Shown: positions 6,232 through 12,914, counted from the stretch's first letter. The stretch: 12,992 nucleotides of DNA from an uncultured bacterium (GCA_905214365.1 CAJMMH010000048.1:1-12992); one strand, 5' to 3'. Numbers and translations are program-made. The notes: generated from the letters alone by a model not told the origin.

Positions 6232-8459
6232 ATCGTTTATGGTATAAAAAAGCAGCTTCCTGCTGGAATGAATCGCTGCCCCTTGGAAATGGCTTTATGG
6301 GAGCGATGATTTTCGGAGGAACTGCAGTCGAGAGGATTGGACTGAATGAGGATTCTGTCTGGTACGGCGGATTCCGTGATCGGGTAAATCCGGATGCAAA
6401 ACGGATGCTGCCGGAAATCCGCAGACTCCTGGCAGAGGATAAGATCAGTGAAGCACAGGAATTGGCAGAATTAGCAATACCGGGAACGCCGGATGGAGAA
6501 CGTCATTATGAGCCGTTGTGTGATCTGATTATTCAGCAGCTGATGGATGGATCGAGAGCCAGACTTCACGGAATGCGATGGCTTGGAAACAGAGATATGG
6601 GAGCAATGGAAGTTCCGGTTCAGGATTACTGCAGGGAACTGACACTGGAAAACGGTCTGCACCGTGTTTCTTATCGTTGCGGAGAAAGAGAGATCTGCCG
6701 GGACACTCTGCTGTCTGGACTGCATCACGTATTGGCGGTTCAATATCGGGGATATCGGGCAAGGGTGCTTTTAAGAAGGAGCTGTTACCTGAATACATTG
6801 AAAAAAGTCGATGAAAAAACTGTTCTTCTATCGGGAACAACCGGAGATCAGGGTGTTCATTACGCTGTGATGTGCAGAGCGGTAGGAGACGGCGTACAGG
6901 TGCTGGGAAATACGCTGCTGATTCCGGAAACCTGTACGCTTTACGCGGCAGCGGCAACGTCGTACCGTTATGAAGATCCGGAATCGCAGGTTCTGGAGTG
7001 GCTGGATCAGGCGGAAGCGGACGGATATGAGAAAATCAGAGAAGCGCATGTGAAGGATGTAAGCGCACGGATGAAGCGGTGCGGTCTGAACCTGGAGGAA
7101 AGACCGGAAAAGGAAGCGATGCCGACGGATGAGAGACTGCGTGAGTTTGCAGAAAATCCGGAAGCGGATCTGGGGCTGATTAATACGTATTTTTCGTATG
7201 GCCGGTATCTGTTGGTTTCGTGTTCCAGGGAGGGGTCTCTTCCTGCAAATCTGCAGGGCGTGTGGAACGAAGAATTTCAGCCGCCGTGGGACAGCAAATA
7301 TACGATTAATATCAACACGGAAATGAATTACTGGCCAGTTGAGGTCTGCAACCTGTCCGAGCTGCATCAGCCGCTGTTTGACCACATGTTCCGGATGCTG
7401 CCGCGCGGGCAGAAGGTAGCGGAGGAGATGTATGGAGCGCACGGGTTTGTCGCGCATCACAATACGGATTTGTGGGGAGACTGCGCGCCGCAGGACAGCT
7501 ATCCGCCGTCTACTTGCTGGCAGATGGGTGCAGCATGGCTGTGTCTGCATATCGCGGAGCACTACCGTTTTACCGGAGATCTGGAATTTTTAAAAAAACA
7601 TTATCGTCTGATAGAAGAAGCGGTTCATTTCTTTGAAGAGACGTTAGTGGAAAAGTCAGATGGCTTTTTGACAGTCAGTCCATCGGTATCGCCGGAAAAT
7701 GTATATATTACGCCGTCTGGGGAGCAGGGAACGCTGACAGACTGCGCGGCGATGGACAGTCAGATTCTGACAGAGCTGCTTCTCGCGGCGGAGGAATGCG
7801 GCGCTGCGCTTGGAAAGGATATCAGCCGGTACGCAGCGATGAGAGCCCGCCTGCGGCCAGTTCAGATTGAAAACGGGCGCGTAAAGGAATGGCTGCGTGA
7901 GTATGAAGAGGCGGAGCCGGGACATCGGCACATTTCGCATCTGTTTGCGCTGTATCCCGGAACACTGATTACACCGGAAAAGCCGGAATGGATGGATGCG
8001 GCAAGGCATACGCTGGAACGGCGCCTGCAGAATGGCGGGGGTCATACCGGCTGGAGCCGCGCATGGATTATCTGTATGTGGACACGGCTGTTCGATGGAG
8101 AACAGGCATGGAAGAATGTCTGCCAGCTCCTAGAAAAATCGACAATTTCCAACCTGTTTGATAATCATCCGCCGTTCCAGATTGACGGAAATTTCGGCAG
8201 TATTGCCGGAATCGCGGAAATGCTTCTGCAGAGTCAGGAAGGCTGTCTGCGGATTCTGCCGGCGAAGCCTGCGGCATGGAAACGGGGAAGCGTGTCTGGA
8301 CTGCGGGCACGGGGCGGTTATACGGTCGCAATTTCCTGGGATGAAAGCAGTTATCGGGCAGAAATAAAAGCAGATAAAAAAGGAAAACTGCGGATTGTGG
8401 ACGGAAGAACATTTACGCATGAAGCAGGAGAAACGGTCTGGGTGACAGGAAACTTCTGA
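6228..8459 (+). CDS. glycoside hydrolase family 95 alpha-L-fucosidase-type enzyme, cytoplasmic
   Basis: This 743-aa protein matches GH95, whose characterised members are inverting alpha-1,2-L-fucosidases and some alpha-L-galactosidases. The N-terminal domain has the family opening LPLGNGFMGAMIFGG and LNEDSVWYGG. The (alpha/alpha)6 barrel contains NINTEMNYWP (N361, N363), SPSVSPEN (E490), RHISHLFALYPG, HTGWSRAW and FQIDGNFG (D653). By analogy with the Bifidobacterium enzyme AfcA, the catalytic set would be N361/N363, E490 and D653; this alignment is from memory. The start chosen is the ATG at 6228, which overlaps the GH3 stop as ATGA, has GGAGAG at 6212-6217, and places the conserved WYKK opening at the N-terminus. 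A longer in-frame start at 6153 would add 25 unrelated residues. No signal peptide is present. It probably works with the GH3 enzyme on imported fucosylated oligosaccharides; plant xyloglucan or host-type glycans are both possible. Confidence 0.92.
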   Translation: MNRLWYKKAASCWNESLPLGNGFMGAMIFGGTAVERIGLNEDSVWYGGFRDRVNPDAKRMLPEIRRLLAEDKISEAQELAELAIPGTPDGERHYEPLCDLIIQQLMDGSRARLHGMRWLGNRDMGAMEVPVQDYCRELTLENGLHRVSYRCGEREICRDTLLSGLHHVLAVQYRGYRARVLLRRSCYLNTLKKVDEKTVLLSGTTGDQGVHYAVMCRAVGDGVQVLGNTLLIPETCTLYAAAATSYRYEDPESQVLEWLDQAEADGYEKIREAHVKDVSARMKRCGLNLEERPEKEAMPTDERLREFAENPEADLGLINTYFSYGRYLLVSCSREGSLPANLQGVWNEEFQPPWDSKYTININTEMNYWPVEVCNLSELHQPLFDHMFRMLPRGQKVAEEMYGAHGFVAHHNTDLWGDCAPQDSYPPSTCWQMGAAWLCLHIAEHYRFTGDLEFLKKHYRLIEEAVHFFEETLVEKSDGFLTVSPSVSPENVYITPSGEQGTLTDCAAMDSQILTELLLAAEECGAALGKDISRYAAMRARLRPVQIENGRVKEWLREYEEAEPGHRHISHLFALYPGTLITPEKPEWMDAARHTLERRLQNGGGHTGWSRAWIICMWTRLFDGEQAWKNVCQLLEKSTISNLFDNHPPFQIDGNFGSIAGIAEMLLQSQEGCLRILPAKPAAWKRGSVSGLRARGGYTVAISWDESSYRAEIKADKKGKLRIVDGRTFTHEAGETVWVTGNF

Positions 8460-8472
8460 AAAAAATAAGAAG

Positions 8473-8504
8473 CGGCAAAGCGGACGGAGAGTCCGCGTTT
8501 GCCG
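8473..8504. other. strong hairpin after the GH95 gene
   Basis: CGGCAAA-GCGGAC (8473-8485) pairs with GTCCGC-GTTTGCCG (8491-8504) with one bulged base and a 5-base loop. It begins 13 bases after the GH95 stop and probably marks the 3' end of the five-gene message. On the + strand it is followed by GAAAGGGG rather than a T run. On the - strand it is followed by CTTCTTATTTTTTT, so it could also stop any antisense transcription entering the operon. Confidence 0.55.
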
Positions 8505-8518
8505 GAAAGGGGATGGCT

Positions 8519-8608
8519 ATGGATATTTACTTTGGAGAACATCGGGGAATTACCGTAATTCCGGGATCGTTCGCCGGGAAAGAGGAAGCCGGGAAAAAGC
8601 TGTTCTGA
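8519..8608 (+). CDS. possible 29-codon small ORF or gene remnant
   Basis: An ATG at 8519 follows a purine-rich GAAAGGGG (8505-8512) with 6-base spacing and opens a 29-codon frame beginning MDIYFGEHRG and ending at TGA 8606-8608, with a second in-frame stop directly after. An alternative in-frame ATG lies at 8513, too close to the ribosome site. I do not recognise the peptide. It could be a real small protein, the start of a truncated gene, or chance. No promoter of its own is visible and the hairpin at 8473-8504 separates it from the GH95 gene. Confidence 0.2.
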   Translation: MDIYFGEHRGITVIPGSFAGKEEAGKKLF

Positions 8609-8765
8609 TAGATGGCACAGAAAGGATGGAGGTGCAGCCAGCGGGAGATTTGCACCGCAGATCTGCTGTGGTTGAACGGCATTTGTGCGGAAATCCATAA
8701 GCGTCCGCAAAAAGGGTCCGCAGTCCGTCTAGAGAGAAAACAGGATCAGATAAAAATGGAAATAG
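8609..8765. other. intergenic stretch, nothing further recognised
   Basis: The space between the GH95 stop (8459) and the 3' end of the convergent eutH-like gene (8836) is 376 bases. Apart from the hairpin at 8473-8504, the small ORF at 8519-8608 and the terminator at 8766-8814, this part shows no promoter, RNA gene or repeat. Long frames crossing it on the + strand run into the antisense of the eutH-like gene and are not credible. Confidence 0.5.
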
Positions 8766-8814
8766 ATAAAAACAGAAGCCGGATTAGACAGGAAATGTGT
8801 CGGATCCGGCTTCT
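8766..8814 (-). terminator. intrinsic terminator of the peptidase/EutH operon
   Basis: Read on the - strand, AGAAGCCGGAT (8814-8804) pairs with its complement at 8784-8774, with inner TGTC/GACA pairing across a small internal loop. The stem is followed by GTTTTTAT (8773-8766). It lies 22 bases beyond the stop codon of the EutH-like gene (8836), in the right orientation. This is a canonical GC-rich stem plus T tract. Confidence 0.75.
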
Positions 8815-8835
8815 CAATTGTGTGAGTAACCTGGT

Positions 8836-9915
8836 TTATTTTTGCGTTGTTTGTTTTTTCCTGGTCAGGATGAGCGCGAGAACTGCCGCAAGCAGACCGC
8901 CGACAAGCTTGGTGAACAGCAGCGGCATGAGCATGGAGCGCTCTGCGCTGAGCGTGAAACCAAGATGGGATGCCAACGCGGACGCGGCGCAGACAAGGAA
9001 CGCGGTATTCATGGTTTTGCCGCGGGAGTCCATATCCTTCAGCATGGTCAGGGCGGGTGTTACGCTGACGAAGCCGATCATCAGCCCGGCAAGGCTGCTG
9101 TCATTGAGACCGAGCCGGCTTCCAAGCATATACAGCGGTTTATTGAGCGCGCGCTGTAAAAGCTCTGCGGCAGGAAGGCTTCCAAGTAAGACAATACCGA
9201 TGCCGGATACGATTTTCATCGCGTCTTCTAACGGAGCAAGCTCCGGAATCAGGACAGTTCCGGAAATATACTGCACCGCGCCGATCGTCAGGCCAAGGAT
9301 CGAAAGAAATCGGATCCCTTTTGCAAAAACAGAAAATCCCTTTAATGTCTGTTTCGGGAAAACACGGAGTCCCCACATCAGGAAGACAGACAGCGCGGTT
9401 ACAGGAAGCAGCTGGATGAAAGCGGTCAGGACAGGCACGCCGGAAAGCAGCGCGCCGGGAAAGAGGGCGGCCGGAAGGACGCCAAGTCCAATCAGAAGCC
9501 CGCGAAAAAAATCGTCAGAATCTTCTGAGCGGATCATGCCAAGACCGAGCGGAATGGTGAAGGAAACCGAGCAGCCGAGCGTGGCGGAAACGACAATTCC
9601 AGCGAAACGTCCGACAGCAGGATCTGCTGCAAGGTCAGAAGCCATCTGGAATCCGCCCATGTCGATTGCAAGGATGCCTCCGAGCATTGCCGGGTCAAGT
9701 CCAACTGCACGCCAGATGGGAGCGACTGTTGCTGACAACGCGTGAGACAGCAGGGGTGCGAGACAAAGAATACCGGCCATGGACAGCGCGGTCGGTCCAA
9801 GGAGCTGAAAGCCTTTTTCAAATTGTTCGCCAAGGCCGAAGCGGTTCCCGAAAAGCAGATCCAGACCGCCGAGCAGCGCTCCGGCGGCAAGGATCCATAA
9901 AAGAATCTGTTCCAT
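8836..9915 (-). CDS. eutH: EutH-family membrane transporter, outside a eut operon
   Basis: This 359-aa, very hydrophobic protein matches the ethanolamine transporter family EutH. Landmarks are GEQFEKGFQLLGPTALSMAG (about residues 29-48), APLLSH, LAIDMGGFQMASDLA (about 83-97), and the later KDMDSRGKTMNTAFLV and SALASHLGF segments, all with clear counterparts in E. coli EutH as I recall it. About ten membrane spans are expected; the C-terminus is basic (TRKKQ). It is shorter than the roughly 400-aa enterobacterial protein. The start codon lies 5 bases beyond the peptidase stop. Its GGAGAG ribosome site falls inside the last peptidase codons, so translation is probably coupled. No ethanolamine lyase, EutR/EutV or shell-protein gene is in the window, so the transported substrate may be an amine or other small molecule and is not assigned. 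Confidence 0.85.
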   Translation of the reverse strand: MEQILLWILAAGALLGGLDLLFGNRFGLGEQFEKGFQLLGPTALSMAGILCLAPLLSHALSATVAPIWRAVGLDPAMLGGILAIDMGGFQMASDLAADPAVGRFAGIVVSATLGCSVSFTIPLGLGMIRSEDSDDFFRGLLIGLGVLPAALFPGALLSGVPVLTAFIQLLPVTALSVFLMWGLRVFPKQTLKGFSVFAKGIRFLSILGLTIGAVQYISGTVLIPELAPLEDAMKIVSGIGIVLLGSLPAAELLQRALNKPLYMLGSRLGLNDSSLAGLMIGFVSVTPALTMLKDMDSRGKTMNTAFLVCAASALASHLGFTLSAERSMLMPLLFTKLVGGLLAAVLALILTRKKQTTQK

Positions 9916-9932
9916 CGCGGTTACTCTCCGCG
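9916..9932 (-). promoter_or_regulatory. stop-codon hairpin over the eutH ribosome binding site
   Basis: On the - strand, CGCGG (9932-9928) pairs with CCGCG (9920-9916), enclosing AGAGTAA, which includes the peptidase stop codon TAA (9923-9921). The stem and loop cover the GGAGAG Shine-Dalgarno sequence, and the eutH ATG follows immediately (9915). A ribosome finishing the peptidase would open this 5-bp GC stem, so it looks like a translational coupling device. The structure is seen directly; the function is inferred. Confidence 0.45.
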
Positions 9933-11171
9933 CATGACTGCTTCTATATCGGCAATGGTACGCGGGATTCCGGCGGACAGGTTTTCACAGCCATTTTCCG
10001 TTACCAGGCAGTTGTCCTCCAGGCGGAAGCCGATGCCCCATTCTTCATGGTAAACGCCGATATCAACGCAGAATACCATGCCTGGAGCGATGATTTCCGG
10101 TCTCTTTACCCGATCATGGACATCGTAGCCGATATGATGCGCGCCGCCGTGCCACATGTATGTGCCGATTTCATCGACAGATTTCAGCACACCGGCTTCT
10201 ACCAGACGTTCAGCGTTATATTTGCGGATCGTTGCGTCAACCGCTTCCATCGGCATGCCGGGGCGGATGATGGAGAACATGTAATCAGAGGTAGCAAGCA
10301 CGCATTCGTAAAGAATCCGCTGGCGCTCGGAAAAACATCCGTTGCACGGCCAGCCGCGGGAAACATCAGTAATCATGCAGTCATACTGCGCACCGACGTC
10401 GTTGAGGATCATATCGCCGTCCTGTGCCTGACCGGTATAGCTGTAATAATGAATACAGAAGTTATTTTTTCCGGCAGAAATAATCGACGGGAAGCCGGGA
10501 CCGTCCGGGCTGAACTGGCCAAGCGCGTAATCAAAATCGGCCTTGTACTGGTATTCATATTTGCCGGGATGAGAGTTGCGCATCATGGCAAGGATTCCGG
10601 CTTTTGTGATTTCTTCCGCTTTCCGCAGCGCTTCAATTTCGCAGGGCTGCTTGATCAGACGCAGCTCGCTTAACAGGTCATCCGCGTTTCCGATCTGAAG
10701 GTATGCAAAGTCACGCTGGACACGCTGCAGCAGGCGATGTGCCGGGCGGTCCGGCGATTCCGGTGTGAAACGATAAAGATCAAGATACAGCTTCTGATAG
10801 TTTCCGCTGGTTGCCAGAGCCTTGAAATCCCGTTCAAACGAAGCAAGAAAACGGACGTCATGAATCCCTCCAATCTGCTCCGCTTCCTGCGGCTTTACGC
10901 GGGCACCGGTCCATCGCTCTGCATAAGCGTCCGGCGGAAGCAGATACAGCCGTTCCTGTACACTGCCGTCGGCATCCTTTGCCGCCAGCAGGATTGCGGA
11001 GCGGCTGTTTTTTAATCCGGTCAGATAAACGAAATTGCGGTCAGCGAAAAAGGCATATGGTTCATCGCCGGTTTTCCAGGTGTCTTCACCGGAAAAAATG
11101 GCAAGAAGCTCTCCGGTCTGAAGCCGGGAATAAAGACGGGCACGGTTTCCCGCGTAATATTCTGCAAGCAT
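9921..11171 (-). CDS. pepP: aminopeptidase P family M24 metallopeptidase (Xaa-Pro aminopeptidase-like)
   Basis: This 416-aa protein has the two-domain layout of aminopeptidase P, which removes an N-terminal residue before proline in the cytoplasm. An AMP_N-type domain (about 1-150, with FADRNFVYLTGL) is followed by a pita-bread M24 domain (about 175-416). Metal ligands can be matched to E. coli PepP: D258 and D269 (11 residues apart, as in PepP), H345 in HGGAHHIGYDVHD, and E385 in GFRLEDN. The remaining ligand, normally Glu in TVEPGIY, is D370 here (CVDIGVY). H352 and R383 are also kept. The start has a strong AGGAGGT site (11184-11178) 6 bases upstream. Asp is a possible metal ligand, so activity may persist, but a changed metal preference or substrate is possible. 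It is cotranscribed with the EutH-like transporter. Confidence 0.9.
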   Translation of the reverse strand: MLAEYYAGNRARLYSRLQTGELLAIFSGEDTWKTGDEPYAFFADRNFVYLTGLKNSRSAILLAAKDADGSVQERLYLLPPDAYAERWTGARVKPQEAEQIGGIHDVRFLASFERDFKALATSGNYQKLYLDLYRFTPESPDRPAHRLLQRVQRDFAYLQIGNADDLLSELRLIKQPCEIEALRKAEEITKAGILAMMRNSHPGKYEYQYKADFDYALGQFSPDGPGFPSIISAGKNNFCIHYYSYTGQAQDGDMILNDVGAQYDCMITDVSRGWPCNGCFSERQRILYECVLATSDYMFSIIRPGMPMEAVDATIRKYNAERLVEAGVLKSVDEIGTYMWHGGAHHIGYDVHDRVKRPEIIAPGMVFCVDIGVYHEEWGIGFRLEDNCLVTENGCENLSAGIPRTIADIEAVMRGE

Positions 11172-11217
11172 GATAATACCTCCTGAGAGAAAAATTTGTC
11201 GGAAATCGTCTGCGAAA

Positions 11218-11243
11218 AGGCCGTTTGTAAATAAATGCGGCCT
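11218..11243 (-). other. leader hairpin of the peptidase/EutH operon
   Basis: AGGCCG and CGGCCT form a perfect 6-bp stem with a 14-base A/T-rich loop inside the predicted 5' leader. On the - strand the stem runs straight into TTTT (11218-11215). It resembles a weak attenuator or a small structural element. The long loop and short T run make terminator function doubtful. Confidence 0.3.
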
Positions 11244-11313
11244 ATAAAACGAATAGCCACAATTGATATTACTATATAGAGGCTGCGGTGCAGAATGGCG
11301 TATCCGGCAGTTA

Positions 11314-11328
11314 GTAAGCGTTTCACTG
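11314..11328. promoter_or_regulatory. LacI/GalR-type operator-like site B at the peptidase/EutH promoter
   Basis: The + strand reads GTAAGCGTTTCACTG, sharing TAA-CGTTTCACT with site A at 264-278 (12 of 15 positions). It sits 5 bases downstream of the - strand -10 box, over the predicted transcription start, an ideal position for a repressor. The core palindrome is less perfect than in site A (AAGCGTTT instead of AAACGTTT). Confidence 0.5.
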
Positions 11329-11333
11329 AAATC

Positions 11334-11362
11334 AATATACTGTCAGAAAAAACGATTGTCAA
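11334..11362 (-). promoter_or_regulatory. promoter of the peptidase/EutH operon
   Basis: On the - strand a perfect -35 TTGACA (11362-11357) is separated by exactly 17 bases from a -10 TATATT (11339-11334), five of six matches to TATAAT. The start would be near 11327, leaving a leader of about 155 bases before the ATG at 11171. The operator-like site B lies across the start. Confidence 0.75.
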
Positions 11363-11403
11363 TAAATGTCGAAAGAATTTACAAAAAGGTATCGAACATA
11401 TGA

Positions 11404-11432
11404 TTGCAATTTGGGCGCGGCTGTGATATTCT
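11404..11432 (+). promoter_or_regulatory. promoter of the ANT(6)-like remnant and glycerate kinase
   Basis: TTGCAA (11404-11409), four of six matches to the -35 consensus, is followed after 17 bases by TATTCT (11427-11432) with an extended -10 TGA just before it. Transcription would start near 11439. It is divergent from the peptidase promoter about 40 bases away, and it is the only promoter seen ahead of the glycerate kinase gene. Confidence 0.5.
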
Positions 11433-11438
11433 TGAGAA

Positions 11439-11454
11439 AAGCGAATGTACGCTT
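11439..11454. promoter_or_regulatory. inverted repeat at the + strand transcription start
   Basis: AAGCG (11439-11443) and CGCTT (11450-11454) are perfect inverted repeats with a 6-base spacer, lying on the predicted start of the promoter at 11404-11432. The spacing and position suit a dimeric repressor, but five-base arms can arise by chance. It differs from sites A and B. Confidence 0.3.
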
Positions 11455-11455
11455 C

Positions 11456-11501
11456 CGAAATCTTCTTATGCCTGAATCAGCAAGAACAGATAGAGATTTC
11501 G
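11456..11501 (+). other. leader stem: 8-base inverted repeat with a 30-base loop
   Basis: CGAAATCT (11456-11463) is complementary to AGATTTCG (11494-11501). In the transcript it would close a 30-base loop upstream of the ribosome site for the ORF at 11534. I see no match to a known riboswitch. It is offered as a possible mRNA structure only. Confidence 0.25.
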
Positions 11502-11533
11502 AGCATGCATAAACGCGGACGGAGGGAAAACAG

Positions 11534-11599
11534 ATGCAGAATGTGATGCGGAGCGAAGCGGAAATGAAGCGGATGATTGTTGAGACAGCAGAGACATAA
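11534..11599 (+). pseudogene. truncated N-terminus of an ANT(6)/AadK-like nucleotidyltransferase, or a 21-codon leader ORF
   Basis: A 21-codon ORF opens at ATG 11534 after GGAGGG (11521-11526, 7-base spacing) and ends at TAA 11597-11599. Its first residues include MRSEAEMKRMIVETAET, very like the start of aminoglycoside 6-adenylyltransferase family proteins (B. subtilis AadK begins MRSEQEM, recalled from memory). After the stop the frame continues EIRDAEYIY to another stop, weakly reminiscent of the DERIRAV segment that follows in AadK-like proteins. The remaining roughly 260 residues are missing. It has a promoter (11404-11432) and lies 61 bases upstream of the glycerate kinase start. The most likely reading is the stub of a deleted gene whose promoter now serves glycerate kinase. 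A short translated leader is the alternative. Confidence 0.45.
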
Positions 11600-11660
11600 G
11601 AGATTCGTGATGCAGAGTATATATATTAGAGTGTATGTATCAGAGTGGAGGGGATAATTT

Positions 11661-12821
11661 GTGAAAATAACAGTGGCGATTGATTCATTTAAAGGAAGTC
11701 TCACATCAATGCAGGCGGGCGAAGCGGTCAGACGGGGAATCCGCCGGGCAGATCCGGCCGTGCAGGTAACCGTAAGGCCGTTGGCGGACGGCGGGGAAGG
11801 AACGGTTGAGAGTCTTATTGCCGGGATGGGCGGAAACAGACAGCAGGTAACAGTGTCAGGCCCATTGGGTAAGACTGTGACATGCGGGTATGGAGTACTC
11901 GAAAAAGACGGAAAGGCCAGAACCGCAATCATTGAAATGGCGTCTGCAGCAGGAATCACGCTTGTACCGCCGGAAAAGAGAAATCCGATGGAGACGACAA
12001 CGTACGGCGTTGGCGAGATGATCCGGGACGCAATCCAAAAGGGCTGCCGGAATTTTCTAATTGGAATCGGCGGAAGCGCGACCAATGACGGAGGGATCGG
12101 GATGCTTCAGGCGCTTGGTTTCGGCTTTCTGGATAAGGATGGAAAGCCGGTCCCGGCGGGAGCGCGCGGATTGGAAAAGTTGGAGCGCATTACCGATGAT
12201 ACTGTGATGCCGGAGCTTTTGGAATGCCGATTCCGGGTTGCCTGCGATGTTGCAAACCCGCTTTGCGGGGATCAGGGATGCAGCGCGGTATTTGGCCCTC
12301 AAAAGGGCGCGGATCCTGAAATGATCCGGCATATGGATCAGTGGATGGCGCGGTACGCGCAGCTTGCGAAAACGGTTTGCTCGGATGCAGATGGGAATCA
12401 GCCGGGGAGCGGAGCGGCGGGAGGACTGGGATTTGCGTTTCGCACCTTTCTGAATGCTTCACTGGAACCAGGGATTCAGATTGTGATAGAGGAAACCGGC
12501 CTGGAAGATGAGATCCGGGATGCGGATCTGGTGATAACCGGGGAAGGAAAGCTAGACGCGCAGACTGTGATGGGGAAGGCTCCGGCGGGTGTGGCTGGAC
12601 TTGCCAAGAAGTACGGCAAACCGGTGATCGCATTCTGCGGAGCAGTCGGAGAGGGCGCGGATCGGTGCAGCGCGCATGGAATTGACGCGTATTTTCCGAT
12701 TGTACGAGGCGTGACGACATTAGAAGAAGCAATGAATCCGGAGCGGGCTGCGAAGAATCTTGCGGATACGGCGGAGCAAGTATACCGGCTGATTGGTGCT
12801 GCCACTGTACTGTCTCATTGA
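11661..12821 (+). CDS. garK: glycerate kinase (GarK/GlxK family)
   Basis: This 386-aa protein matches the glycerate kinase family of E. coli GarK/GlxK over its whole length, the usual size. It phosphorylates D-glycerate with ATP to 2-phosphoglycerate, feeding lower glycolysis. Conserved blocks in order are AIDSFKGSLTS (about 5-15), PLADGGEGTVESL (about 40-52), GIGGSATNDGGIGM (about 134-147), ACDVANPLCGDQG (about 194-206), FGPQKGAD, GSGAAGGLGFAF (about 252-263) and VITGEGKLDAQT (about 290-301). Translation starts at GTG, supported by TGGAGGGG (11646-11653) 7 bases upstream; the protein should still begin with Met. It is preceded by the ANT(6)-like stub and probably uses that promoter. A link to the sugar operon is possible but not shown. 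Confidence 0.93.
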   Translation: MKITVAIDSFKGSLTSMQAGEAVRRGIRRADPAVQVTVRPLADGGEGTVESLIAGMGGNRQQVTVSGPLGKTVTCGYGVLEKDGKARTAIIEMASAAGITLVPPEKRNPMETTTYGVGEMIRDAIQKGCRNFLIGIGGSATNDGGIGMLQALGFGFLDKDGKPVPAGARGLEKLERITDDTVMPELLECRFRVACDVANPLCGDQGCSAVFGPQKGADPEMIRHMDQWMARYAQLAKTVCSDADGNQPGSGAAGGLGFAFRTFLNASLEPGIQIVIEETGLEDEIRDADLVITGEGKLDAQTVMGKAPAGVAGLAKKYGKPVIAFCGAVGEGADRCSAHGIDAYFPIVRGVTTLEEAMNPERAAKNLADTAEQVYRLIGAATVLSH

Positions 12822-12914
12822 CTTTCAGACAAATAACGCAGGGTAAATTTTCAGCCTGCAAAGTACTAATTGATTGTAAGCAAAAAATCAGCAGCAAAGG
12901 CAGGGATATAAAGT

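Noticed and set aside
8612..9745. A 377-codon + strand frame opposite the EutH-like gene
   Set aside because: It is antisense to a recognised membrane protein, its residue composition is low complexity (Ser, Arg, Pro, Ala), and it runs through the - strand terminator stem.
9666..10673. A 335-codon + strand frame opposite the peptidase and EutH-like genes
   Set aside because: It spans the junction of two well-supported - strand genes and matches no family I know; it is a shadow frame.
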